Source: Actinomycetota bacterium (GTDB lineage: Bacteria; Actinomycetota; Thermoleophilia; Solirubrobacterales; 70-9). Taken from it: a stretch of 17,422 bases of DNA. The stretch covers positions 1-17,422 of the forward strand of contig JAFDWD010001073.1 of NCBI GenBank assembly GCA_018268695.1, given 5' to 3'. Positions 5,567-13,180 of this stretch are shown here, piece after piece (within the stretch, counting starts at the first letter, position 1; each line of letters begins with the position of its first letter). Under the pieces are notes generated by a model that was not told where the DNA came from, made no database searches, and saw only the letters and a program-made list of their open reading frames with translations. Both the position numbers and the translations under genes were made by a program.

Positions 5567-7645
5567 ATGGAAAATGATCTCGTCCCATTCCGCCGCCTCC
5601 TTCTCGGCGCCGTCTCGCTCCTCCTCGTCGCCTGCCTGATCCCCGCGATGGCAAGCGCCGCGCCGGTCGAATCGAGCCCGACCTCCCTCGACTTCGGGCA
5701 GGAGACGGTCGGCAAGGTGAGCACGGCGAAGACCGTCGAAATCATCGATCCCGGGCCGGGCGCGGTCCAGGTGGTCGGCGCCACGGTCGCCGGTCTGGAT
5801 GCGGGTGACTTCGCGGTGGCCGGGGAAGGCTGCGGCGGCAGGTCCCTCCAGCCTTCCGAGGGCTGCCAGGTGGAAGTCGTCTTCGAGCCGCAGGCGGGGG
5901 GTGCCCGGAGCGCCACGCTCGAAGTCGCGATCGAAGGCCAGGCGGCGATCGAAGTACCGCTGTCGGGGACCGGCCAGACGATGCGGCTGACGGTGCCCGC
6001 CTCGACCACGTTCCCGACCACCACGGTCGGCAGCGCGAGCACCGAAAAGGTGGCGCTGAAGAACTCGAGCGAAGCAGGCGTCGACGTGACCGAAGTGAAG
6101 ATCGAAGGGGCCGATCCCGGCGACTTCGGCATCGAAGGGAACAACTGCGTCGGCTTCATCGGGCCGGGCATGAGTTGCGAACTGAACGTGCGCTTCAGTC
6201 CCGGCGCGAGCGGCGTCCGCGAAGCGCTCCTGCGGGTCGTCACCGACGGCACCCCGGCCGAACTCACCACCGAACTGAGCGGCGAAGGGTCGGCGCCGGA
6301 ACTGACTTTCGAACCGGGCGGCCACGACTTCGGCCTCTCGGAAGTGCACTCGGGCGGCAGCCGGGCCAACTTCACCCTTCGCAACACCGGCGCCGCCTCG
6401 GTGCCGCTGTCGAACCTCGAAATCACCGGCCCCGACGCGGGCGAATTCTGGATCCCGAACAGCAACTGCTGGGGGTCGACGCTCTCCCCCGGGTCCACCT
6501 GCGCGGTCGAAGTCCAGTTCAACGCCAACAACGAAGGCAGCTACTCGGCGGCCATCTCCATCCAGGCGGGCGGCGTCGGCTTCGTGGCACCGCTCACCGC
6601 CCGCGCCGAGCGCCCAAAGGTCACGGCCTCACCCGCCCCGCTCGTCTTCGGGCCGACTCCGGTCGGCTCGCGCCAGGTCAAGGAGGTCACGCTCACCAAC
6701 ACCGGCCATCTGCCGGTCGCGTTCTTCATCTCGCTCGTCTCCGGCGGCGACATCGGAAGCTTCCACCTGCTCGAAGAGAACTGCACCTCGAACGTCTTCG
6801 CCGGCCAGCCGCGGATCTTCGAACCGGGCGAATCGTGCGCCGCGAAGGTCGCCTTCGAACCGACCGTCGACGGTGCCAAGGCCGCGACGCTGAGCGTCTT
6901 CGGCGGCGGCGAAGGAGCGCTTCAGGTCCCGGTCCAGGGCGAAGCCGTCGCGGCCCAGTTGCAGGTGTCGCCGACCTCACGGGACTTCGGCAGCGTCGCC
7001 ATCGGTACCGCCGGACCGGTGCAGACCTTCCAGCTTCGCAACGAATCCGACGAGGCGCAGACGGTCGGCTCGGCCGTCCTCACCGGCCCCGACCTCGGTG
7101 AATTCCAGATCCGTTCCGACGAATGCTCGGAAGCGGTGCTTGAGCCCGGCGGCTCCTGCGCGGTCGCGGTGCGCTTCGCGCCTGAGGCGGCGGGCCCGAA
7201 GACGGCCACGCTGCGACTCCGCTCGCCCGCGGGGACCTCGGTCGCCCGCCTCGGTGGCGAAGGGGCCGCGCCCGCCGTCTCGACGACGAGCGCGAGTGGG
7301 GATGCGCATCACGGTCGAGTGACGCTGAGCCTGCGGACTCGCCCGGGGCCCGCGGCCGGCAAGGTGACGCTCGGCCGCGCCCGCTGCGAGTCGAGCGAGG
7401 TCTGCACGATCCGGGTCAGAGCCCTCGCCATCGCCCACCTCACCACCTTGACCGGATCGCGCCCCGTCGTTCGCCGGGTGCCGGTGGCCACGCTGAGCCT
7501 GACGCCCGGCGGAAGTGCGCCGATCGTCGTCGCCGTGCCGCCCGAGCTCCGCAAGGCCGCGGCCGACCCGGATGTCCGGGTCTCGCTCCGCTGGCGGACG
7601 GGCCCGGAACGCGGCGGCACCTTCCGCGCCTACCGCCTGAGTTAA
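5567..7645 (+). CDS. Exported five-repeat ASH (choice-of-anchor D type) protein, possible lipoprotein
   Basis: The ATG at 5567 gives 692 residues starting MENDLVPFRRLLLGAVSLLLVACLIPAMASA, an export signal. Both a lipobox (LVAC, cysteine 23) and a signal peptidase I site (ASA-A, about 31/32) are visible. Five beta-sandwich repeats of about 105-112 residues follow (about 32-139, 140-244, 245-348, 349-460, 461-565). Each starts with a (L/V)xFGxxxxG pattern, has an AGDF/GEF segment, and carries a paired Cys motif of the form C-x(n)-L-x-PGxxC-x-V-x-F, probably a disulfide. This is the ASH/HYDIN-like architecture known in secreted proteins of Solirubrobacterales; function is unknown, with adhesion or scaffolding possible. 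A C-terminal domain (about 566-692) has one more Cys pair and is beta-rich. No LPXTG motif or C-terminal membrane anchor is present. No good ribosome site is seen (GGGA touches the ATG). Glutamate is mostly GAA, unlike the flanking cytosolic genes. The stop is four bases from the convergent gene's stop. Confidence 0.88.
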   Translation: MENDLVPFRRLLLGAVSLLLVACLIPAMASAAPVESSPTSLDFGQETVGKVSTAKTVEIIDPGPGAVQVVGATVAGLDAGDFAVAGEGCGGRSLQPSEGCQVEVVFEPQAGGARSATLEVAIEGQAAIEVPLSGTGQTMRLTVPASTTFPTTTVGSASTEKVALKNSSEAGVDVTEVKIEGADPGDFGIEGNNCVGFIGPGMSCELNVRFSPGASGVREALLRVVTDGTPAELTTELSGEGSAPELTFEPGGHDFGLSEVHSGGSRANFTLRNTGAASVPLSNLEITGPDAGEFWIPNSNCWGSTLSPGSTCAVEVQFNANNEGSYSAAISIQAGGVGFVAPLTARAERPKVTASPAPLVFGPTPVGSRQVKEVTLTNTGHLPVAFFISLVSGGDIGSFHLLEENCTSNVFAGQPRIFEPGESCAAKVAFEPTVDGAKAATLSVFGGGEGALQVPVQGEAVAAQLQVSPTSRDFGSVAIGTAGPVQTFQLRNESDEAQTVGSAVLTGPDLGEFQIRSDECSEAVLEPGGSCAVAVRFAPEAAGPKTATLRLRSPAGTSVARLGGEGAAPAVSTTSASGDAHHGRVTLSLRTRPGPAAGKVTLGRARCESSEVCTIRVRALAIAHLTTLTGSRPVVRRVPVATLSLTPGGSAPIVVAVPPELRKAAADPDVRVSLRWRTGPERGGTFRAYRLS

Positions 7646-7649
7646 GGAC

Positions 7650-9932
7650 CTAGGGGAAGGAGACCACCTGGTTGTCGAGCGGCAGCTCGGCGTGCCGGGG
7701 GCCGACTTCCTTGCGGACGATCCTGGCCACCGCGCCGTCTTCCATCGCGGCCACGTTGGTGACCTCGCCGTCGACGGTGAAGTTGGCGAAGCGGTAGGGC
7801 ACGCCGTTGGCGAGCAGCGGGTAGGGACTGTCCATCAGGTGGAAGTGGAGGTGCGGCGCGTCGGTGTTGCCACTGTTGCCGAGCAAGCCGAGGACCTGGC
7901 CGGCCTTCACCTTCTGGCCGACCTTGACGCGGACGCTGCCCGGCTGCAGGTGGGCGTAGAAGGCGTAGCGGCCGCCGCCGATGTCGACGACGACGTGGTT
8001 GCCGCCGGCTTCGGCGGCGGTGATCGAGGGCGGCAACGAGCCGGCTTCGATGTCGGGCATGCCATCGACGACGCCGACCACCTTGCCCGCCGCCGCCGAG
8101 TAGATCTCGTCGCCGAAGTAGGAGTAGTTCGAAAGCGGGTTCTTCGAACCCTCGAAGAGCCTCCCCATCGGGTCGATCTGGATGAAGTCGATCGCGAAGC
8201 GCTCCGCCACATGGGGCGCGCCGTTGACCGGCAGGACCGTTCCGCGGTGGGCGTTGAAGGTCGCGCAGCAGCCGTTGCCCACCACCCAGTTCGGGCCGCG
8301 CAAGGGGGAGGCGATGACGACGGCTTCGCGGTTGGTCACCGGCGTCGGCGCGAATTCGTAGCTCGAGGCGATCGCCGCGGGCAGCTTCGGCTTGCTCGTC
8401 ACCGAGATGCGGTGGACCAGCTCGGCCGGCACCTTAGCCTTGGCGGCCAGGCTGACGTCCATCAGCACGTAGGCGCCCTGGCCCGGCGCCAGCGTCGCCG
8501 TCTGTTCGCTCGTGCCGTAGGTCTGCATCTGCGCCGCCAGCGCCTTGCCCGCCAGCTTCTGCACGACCTTGCCGCCCGCCAGCGCTTCCAGCCCGCGGAC
8601 GGTGACGGTGGAGCTCGAGCGGTTGATCAGCTGCAGCTCGTAGGCGAGTTCGCGGCGGCCGTTCGAGGCGAGGACCGGTTCCGGCGAGGCGATCGGGTTG
8701 CCGACCACCGGAGTCAGCTGTTCGGTCGGCCCGGACGCCTTGGTCGCGCGGGCGGCGACCGCGCGGGCCGCTCCCGCCATCGTCGTCTTGCCCTTCGCCA
8801 GGGAGGACGGGTCGAGGCGAGCGGCGATCTGGAAGAACATTTCCAGCGTCGGGGTCGAGAAGTTGGACGAGAGGTTCGCGGTGGCGGCGATCGTGGTGCC
8901 GCTCTTCGGTTCGTACATCGTCACCGTCGAGAAGCCGAAGATCGCGCCGTCGTGGCCCAGCCAGTTGCCGACGTGGAGGATCCCGAGGCCGTATCCGACC
9001 GAGGGGCCGTCGCCGTTCGGGAAGTCGCCGAACTTGAGGCGTTCGGCCTGGAGACTCGGCGGCAGCAGCGCGCCCGTCGCCAGTTGGCGGCCGTACTTGC
9101 GCAGGTCCCCGAGAGTGGACACCATGGCGCCGGCGGTCCAGGCGACCTTCGGGTTCACCGCGGTGTAGTCGCGGATCTTCTCGTCGCCTTCATCGCCGGC
9201 GAAGTAACCGTGGGCGAACGGCTGCGGCATCGCCGCGGTGGCCGGGAAGCTGGTGTGCTTGAGGCCGAGCGGCCGGATCACTTCCTTGGTGATGTTCTTT
9301 TCCACCGTTTCGCCGCTGACCTTTTCGAGGATCAGACCGAGCAGCACGAAGTTCGAGTCCGTGTACTTGGTGACGGAGTCCGGCTCGGCGACGGGCTTGT
9401 GGGTTTCCTCGATCCTCACCACGTCCCAGGGGCTGAACTTCATCATCGGGTTCTTCGTGAACTCCCGGAGGAACTTCGGTTCGGCGGTGAAGTCGTAGAG
9501 GCCGGAGCGCATCGCGAGCAGGTCGCGGACCGTGATGCGATTCGCGTTCGGCACGGTCGGCAGCCACCTGTCGATCGTGTCTTCCAGCGAGAGCTTGCCC
9601 TTGGCGACCTGAAGCAGGATCGCGGTGGCGGTGAAGGTCTTGGTGATGCTGGCGATGCGGACGTGGTCGGCGACCTTGTACGGAGCCCCGGTGGCACGAT
9701 CGGCGACCCCGTAGGCGTGGGTGTAGTTGCCCTGCGGCCCGGTGATCGTCACCGAGACGCCCGGAAGACGTTCCCCTTCCATCGCCTTCCCGACGACCCC
9801 GTCGACGAACTTGCGGTCCTTCGCCGGCAGCGGCTTCGCCGCGGCGGTCCCGACGGCAAGGGCGAAGGCGGCTACGAGGGCGACCAGCGAGGCGAATCCG
9901 ATCGCGAGGGGACGGGCGGGGCTACGGTCCAT
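7650..9932 (-). CDS. Exported serine beta-lactamase/DD-peptidase-like domain fused to LytM/M23 metallopeptidase
   Basis: The 760-residue product starts with a signal peptide (MDRSPARPLAIGFASLVALV...AAA, cleavage near 31-33). Residues about 35-375 form a class C beta-lactamase/DD-peptidase fold with S95-I-T-K98, Y190-T-D (in place of YxN, a common variant) and H327-D-G329. A linker or beta domain spans about 400-545. Residues about 550-715 match M23/LytM: D582 in RFAIDF, H661 in FYAHLQPGS, KVGQKVKAGQVLGLLGNSG, and H694-L-H696. The usual first metal His four residues before the Asp is Arg578; H574 is nearby and could substitute. Such proteins act on peptidoglycan stem peptides or crosslinks outside the membrane; the fusion suggests two cell-wall activities in one polypeptide, though esterase activity of the first domain is possible. 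The ATG has GGAAGG seven bases upstream. TTGGCA-N17-TAGGCT precedes it as a promoter. Confidence 0.9.
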   Translation of the reverse strand: MDRSPARPLAIGFASLVALVAAFALAVGTAAAKPLPAKDRKFVDGVVGKAMEGERLPGVSVTITGPQGNYTHAYGVADRATGAPYKVADHVRIASITKTFTATAILLQVAKGKLSLEDTIDRWLPTVPNANRITVRDLLAMRSGLYDFTAEPKFLREFTKNPMMKFSPWDVVRIEETHKPVAEPDSVTKYTDSNFVLLGLILEKVSGETVEKNITKEVIRPLGLKHTSFPATAAMPQPFAHGYFAGDEGDEKIRDYTAVNPKVAWTAGAMVSTLGDLRKYGRQLATGALLPPSLQAERLKFGDFPNGDGPSVGYGLGILHVGNWLGHDGAIFGFSTVTMYEPKSGTTIAATANLSSNFSTPTLEMFFQIAARLDPSSLAKGKTTMAGAARAVAARATKASGPTEQLTPVVGNPIASPEPVLASNGRRELAYELQLINRSSSTVTVRGLEALAGGKVVQKLAGKALAAQMQTYGTSEQTATLAPGQGAYVLMDVSLAAKAKVPAELVHRISVTSKPKLPAAIASSYEFAPTPVTNREAVVIASPLRGPNWVVGNGCCATFNAHRGTVLPVNGAPHVAERFAIDFIQIDPMGRLFEGSKNPLSNYSYFGDEIYSAAAGKVVGVVDGMPDIEAGSLPPSITAAEAGGNHVVVDIGGGRYAFYAHLQPGSVRVKVGQKVKAGQVLGLLGNSGNTDAPHLHFHLMDSPYPLLANGVPYRFANFTVDGEVTNVAAMEDGAVARIVRKEVGPRHAELPLDNQVVSFP

Positions 9933-9971
9933 CAGATGACCTTCCGATCGGCGGGGGCAAAGACGCGAGGA

Positions 9972-10000
9972 GCCTATGCATTCCCTCGCACCCTGCCAAT
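9972..10000 (-). promoter_or_regulatory. Putative promoter of the hydrolase-M23 fusion gene
   Basis: On the minus strand TTGGCA (9995-10000) and TAGGCT (9972-9977) are separated by 17 bases, a good vegetative-sigma promoter. It lies about 40 bases upstream of the ATG at 9932, which also has a GGAAGG ribosome site. A 14-bp perfect dyad abuts the -35. Confidence 0.55.
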
Positions 10001-10014
10001 GGACCCAGGTCCAG
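10001..10014. promoter_or_regulatory. 14-bp dyad between divergent promoters, candidate operator
   Basis: TGGACC-CA-GGTCCA is a dyad with perfect six-base arms. It directly abuts the -35 of the leftward fusion-gene promoter and overlaps the expected -35 region of the rightward HAD gene, whose -10-like TAGCCT lies at 10033-10038. This placement suggests a shared regulator, but no candidate regulator is encoded next to it. Confidence 0.35.
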
Positions 10015-10032
10015 TCCTTGGGGATCTGTCGT

Positions 10033-10038
10033 TAGCCT
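10033..10038 (+). promoter_or_regulatory. Putative -10 box of a leaderless HAD-gene transcript
   Basis: TAGCCT ends exactly seven bases before the GTG start at 10046, the spacing expected if transcription begins at the start codon. No Shine-Dalgarno sequence precedes the GTG and no clear -35 is present. Confidence 0.4.
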
Positions 10039-10045
10039 CCACGCG

Positions 10046-10762
10046 GTGCCGATCCGGGCTGTCACCTTCGACTTCTGGAACACGATCGCGGTCGAACCCG
10101 TGCCGGGATCGATGCAGGAGCTGCGGCACGCGGCGGTCGCCGACGCGCTGGAGGCGCATGAGGTGGAGGTCGACGCCGACCGACTCGCCGGACACGTCGA
10201 CGAGGTGATCCGGCATCGCGAACGGGCCTGGGACGAAGGCGTCCACGTCTCCCCCACCGAAGGCGCGGGCCGGCTGGTCGCGGCGCTGGAGCTGGAGGAG
10301 GCGGCGGGAGCGGCGGTCACGGAGGCCTTCCTCGGCGTGGGCCGCGAGGCCGAGCTCGGCCTCGCGCCGGACATCGGCGCGGCCCTGGAGCGCCTGCGCG
10401 CCGCCGGCCTCGTCCTCGGCATCGTCTGCGACGCGGGCTTCACCGGCGGCGCGATCCTGCGCGAGTTCCTCGCGTCGAAAGGCCTGCTCGAGCACTTCTC
10501 CGGCTGGGGATTCTCCGACGAGGTCGGCGCCTACAAGCCCGACCCGCGCATCTTCGAAGCCGCCCTCGGCATGCTCGGCGCCGCCCCCGCCGAGGCCGCC
10601 CACGTCGGCGACCTGCGGCGCACCGACATCGCCGGCGCCCGCACGATCGGCATGCGCGGCATCCGCTATCGCGGCCTCGCCGACGACCCCGGTCCCGACC
10701 CCGAGGCCGACTTCGTCCTCGACGATCATCGGGACTTGCCGGAGCTGATCGCCTCGATCTAA
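10046..10762 (+). CDS. HAD-superfamily hydrolase
   Basis: The 238-residue cytosolic protein has the haloacid dehalogenase motif set: motif I VTFDFWNT (nucleophile D9), motif II in LGIVCDAG (C128 where Ser/Thr is usual), motif III lysine in AYKPDPRIF (K164), and motif IV HVGDLRRTDIAGA (D189, D194). A helical cap separates motifs I and II, as in subclass I enzymes. Classical phosphatases have a second aspartate two residues after the nucleophile; here that position is Trp (DFW), a variant that is widespread but makes simple phosphatase activity uncertain. Start is GTG at 10046, apparently leaderless. The cupin gene follows eight bases after the stop, so the two are probably co-transcribed. Substrate unknown. 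Confidence 0.85.
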   Translation: MPIRAVTFDFWNTIAVEPVPGSMQELRHAAVADALEAHEVEVDADRLAGHVDEVIRHRERAWDEGVHVSPTEGAGRLVAALELEEAAGAAVTEAFLGVGREAELGLAPDIGAALERLRAAGLVLGIVCDAGFTGGAILREFLASKGLLEHFSGWGFSDEVGAYKPDPRIFEAALGMLGAAPAEAAHVGDLRRTDIAGARTIGMRGIRYRGLADDPGPDPEADFVLDDHRDLPELIASI

Positions 10763-10770
10763 GCTGAGGT

Positions 10771-11394
10771 GTGTCGCGTCAAGGGGAGGTCTACGAGAAT
10801 CCGGTGACGGGGGAGCGGGCGGTCGTGCTGACCGATCCCTACGAGCATCCCGAAAGCGTGCTGGTCGCCCACCTCCTGGTGGCGCCCGGGGGGCGGGTAG
10901 CGCTCGCCCACCGGCACCCGGAATCGCGGGAGCGCTTCCACGTCCTCGCCGGGCAGGTCGGCTTTCGGATCGGGGACGATGAGCGGACGCTCGGGCCGGG
11001 GGACTCCGCCGAGGTTCCGGTCGAAACGATCCACGACTGGTGGCAGGTCGGGGAGGAGGCCGCGAGCGTGGTGGTCGAGGTCGATCCCGGGGAACGCTTC
11101 GTCGAGATGATCGGCACCTTCTTCGGCCTCGCCCGCGACGGCAAGGTCGACCGCAAAGGGATGCCCCACCCGCTGCAACTGGCCGTCACCGCGAGCGCCT
11201 ACCGCGAGACGATGATCCCGGCGAGCCCGCCGGTGGCGGTCCAGCGGCTGGCCTTCGGCATCCTCGCCCCGATCGGCCGGGCATCGGGTCGCAAGCCCAC
11301 CTACGAGGAGTACCTCCACACCGACAACGTCGTCGACCCCGACCCGGCCGCCCTCGCCCTGCTGGACGCGAGCGGCCGGCTGCGGTTTCCGTAA
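10771..11394 (+). CDS. Cupin-domain protein
   Basis: The 207-residue product contains one cupin barrel. Motif 1 reads PGGRVALAHRHPESRERFHV, with likely metal ligands H47, H49 and E54, followed by LAGQVGFRIG. Motif 2 reads GDSAEVPVETIHDWWQVG, with ligand H88. The C-terminal ~80 residues are not a recognised domain. Cupins with these ligands bind Fe, Mn or Zn and may be dioxygenases, isomerases or sensor proteins; nothing here fixes the reaction. The GTG start at 10771 has GAGGT just upstream and follows the HAD stop by eight bases, suggesting an operon with HAD and perhaps the downstream kinase, whose first possible start is 13 bases after this stop. Confidence 0.8.
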   Translation: MSRQGEVYENPVTGERAVVLTDPYEHPESVLVAHLLVAPGGRVALAHRHPESRERFHVLAGQVGFRIGDDERTLGPGDSAEVPVETIHDWWQVGEEAASVVVEVDPGERFVEMIGTFFGLARDGKVDRKGMPHPLQLAVTASAYRETMIPASPPVAVQRLAFGILAPIGRASGRKPTYEEYLHTDNVVDPDPAALALLDASGRLRFP

Positions 11395-11443
11395 TCCTTT
11401 CCCCACTCTGAATCGGTCCTCGCTCGTACTCGCCTATGCGCTC

Positions 11444-13132
11444 GTGGCCGCCACGACGCTGGCGCTCGCGCTGATCGACATCGCGCTGTTCCTCGACTCG
11501 GGCTCGTCCTGGCCGCGGTGGATGGGGATCGTCTGCCCCTGCCTCGCCTCGACCTTCGTCTGGTCCGGGATCGCCGCGGCGCTGCGCCGGCCCGCCAGCC
11601 GCCTCGGCCCGCTGATGGTCGCCGCCGGACTCGTCTGGCTGCTCGCCGAACTCGCCGGCTCCGGGGTCCCGGCGCTGATCGCCGTCGGCCTGATCCTCGC
11701 CTCGCTGGTCCTGGCGATGGTCTTCCACCTGCTGCTCGCCTTCCCCTCCGGACGGCTGCGCGGGCGAGCGAGCGTCGTCACCGTGCTGGTCGGCTACTTC
11801 GTCTGCACGGTGATGCAGATGCCGCAGTGGCTCTTCGGTGGCGGGGATGGGCCGTGGGCGGTGCTGCAGGTCCACGACTCTCCCGGGCTCGCCGACGCGG
11901 CGCTCTGGGCGCAATGGGGAGTCGGGACCTGCGTGACGGTGGCGACGGCGACGATCCTCTGGCAGCGCTGGAGGCAGGTCGCGCCGGCGAGTCGCCGCGG
12001 CGTCACGCCGATGCTCGTCTACGGGATCTTCGCCGTCCTCTACGTGCCGATCAGCGGCCGGCTGATCAGCGGCATCGGCATCCCGGACACGTGGATCCCC
12101 TGGGCCGTCCTCTCCCAGAACGTCGCGGTCGCGGTCGTGCCGGTGGCCTTCGCCGTGACGATGCTGAGCGGCGGCTTCGGCCGCACGCTGGCGATCGACG
12201 AGCTCGCCGGTCGGATCGAGGGCGACGAGGGCGAGCGCGGCAGCGCCGGAGACTCGATGGCGGCGGCCCTGCGCGAGACCCTCGGCGATCCCACCGTCGA
12301 GCTCGTCCTCTGGGTCGAGGGTCGGGGCGCCTACGTCGACGGCCTCGGCGAGGTGGTGACGGTACCTCCGGCGGACGCGGGACGGGCGGCGGCCGAAGTG
12401 CGCGGCGCGAACGGCGAGCGCCTCGGGGCCCTGCTCTACGACGCGACGCTGGCACCCGACTCGAGCCTCGCCGAGGCGGCGGCGCGGGTGGTCGCGGTCC
12501 ACCTCGATCGCGGCCGGCTGGAAAGCGAGGTGCGCGCCTCGGCGATCGAAGCGCGCGACGACGAGCGCCGCCGCCTCGCCCGCGATCTCCACGACGGCAT
12601 GCAGACCCGCCTCCTCCTCCTGGCGATGTCGGCGAACGAGCTGAGCGAAGGCTCCGAACTGGGCGCGGGCGAACGCGAGCGCCTGCATCAGCTGGAGCGC
12701 GACCTCGTCTCGGCCGCCGACGACCTGCGCACCTTCGCCCACGGCTACCTGCCCCCGGCGCTGGTCGAGCGCGGCATCTACGCCGCCGCCGCCGACCTCG
12801 CCGACTCCTACCCCGGCATCGTCGACCCGCAGATCCCCGCCGGCGCCGAGCGCCCGTCCGTCCAGGTGGAGACGACCGCCTACTTCGTCGTCTCCGAGGC
12901 CCTCGCCAACTCCCTCAAGCACGCCGATGCCGACAGCGTCCGCCTCTCCCTCGCCCGCGACAACGGTTCCCTCCTGATCGAAGTCGAGGACGACGGCCGT
13001 GGCGGCGCCTCCGCCGAGGGCAGCGGCATCGTCGGAATCCGCGACCGGGTCGAGGCCCTCGACGGCACCCTCGCCCTCACCAGCCCGCCCCGCGGCGGCA
13101 CCCTCCTGCGCGTCGCGCTCCCCTGCGATTGA
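11444..13132 (+). CDS. Membrane sensor histidine kinase, NarL/DesK type, no adjacent response regulator
   Basis: The 562-residue protein has about seven or eight hydrophobic segments in residues 1-241, a linker of about 120 residues without a clear PAS or GAF signature, then a HisKA_3 dimerisation domain with ARDDERRRLARDLHDGMQ (phospho-acceptor H383). The ATPase domain follows: N box SEALANSLKHA (N489), G1 VEDDGRGG (about 515-521) and G2 GSGIVGIRDRVEALDG. NarL-type kinases phosphorylate LuxR-like response regulators; none is encoded beside it, so its partner is elsewhere. The start is uncertain: the frame is open upstream, and CTG at 11408 would give a complete first membrane helix (LNRSSLVLAYALVAATTLALAL...), while GTG at 11444 gives a shorter one. 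Neither has a clear ribosome site. It may be translated from the HAD-cupin transcript. The signal sensed is unknown. Confidence 0.9.
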   Translation: MAATTLALALIDIALFLDSGSSWPRWMGIVCPCLASTFVWSGIAAALRRPASRLGPLMVAAGLVWLLAELAGSGVPALIAVGLILASLVLAMVFHLLLAFPSGRLRGRASVVTVLVGYFVCTVMQMPQWLFGGGDGPWAVLQVHDSPGLADAALWAQWGVGTCVTVATATILWQRWRQVAPASRRGVTPMLVYGIFAVLYVPISGRLISGIGIPDTWIPWAVLSQNVAVAVVPVAFAVTMLSGGFGRTLAIDELAGRIEGDEGERGSAGDSMAAALRETLGDPTVELVLWVEGRGAYVDGLGEVVTVPPADAGRAAAEVRGANGERLGALLYDATLAPDSSLAEAAARVVAVHLDRGRLESEVRASAIEARDDERRRLARDLHDGMQTRLLLLAMSANELSEGSELGAGERERLHQLERDLVSAADDLRTFAHGYLPPALVERGIYAAAADLADSYPGIVDPQIPAGAERPSVQVETTAYFVVSEALANSLKHADADSVRLSLARDNGSLLIEVEDDGRGGASAEGSGIVGIRDRVEALDGTLALTSPPRGGTLLRVALPCD

Positions 13133-13150
13133 GCCGGCTCTCCGCCGGCT
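13132..13150 (+). terminator. Probable intrinsic terminator after the kinase gene
   Basis: AGCCGGC (13132-13138) and GCCGGCT (13144-13150) form a 7-bp GC-rich stem with a TCTCC loop, immediately at the kinase stop codon and followed by TTTC. The T-tract is short, so termination may be partial. Confidence 0.5.
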
Positions 13151-13180
13151 TTCATGTGCCTTTCAGGGTTGTGACATCTC

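Noticed and set aside
4821..5654. Upstream extension of the acyl-CoA dehydrogenase to a start at 5654
   Set aside because: The extra residues are antisense to the TetR gene and unlike any dehydrogenase N-terminus; homologs start at the MNFDLSDDQ methionine.
5567..7645. Internal repeats of the ASH gene as a DNA-level tandem repeat
   Set aside because: The five repeats are recognisable only as protein; nucleotide identity between them is low, so this is an old domain duplication, not a DNA repeat array.
7692..10208. Very long open frame (838 codons) on the plus strand opposite the hydrolase-M23 gene
   Set aside because: Its translation is Arg/Asp/Gly/His/Val-rich low-complexity sequence without domains, as expected opposite a high-GC gene; the minus-strand protein has complete catalytic motifs and a signal peptide.
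11186..12922. 578-codon minus-strand frame opposite the cupin and kinase genes
   Set aside because: The product is Arg/Gly/Asp/His-rich without motifs; the plus-strand kinase has H, N and G boxes.
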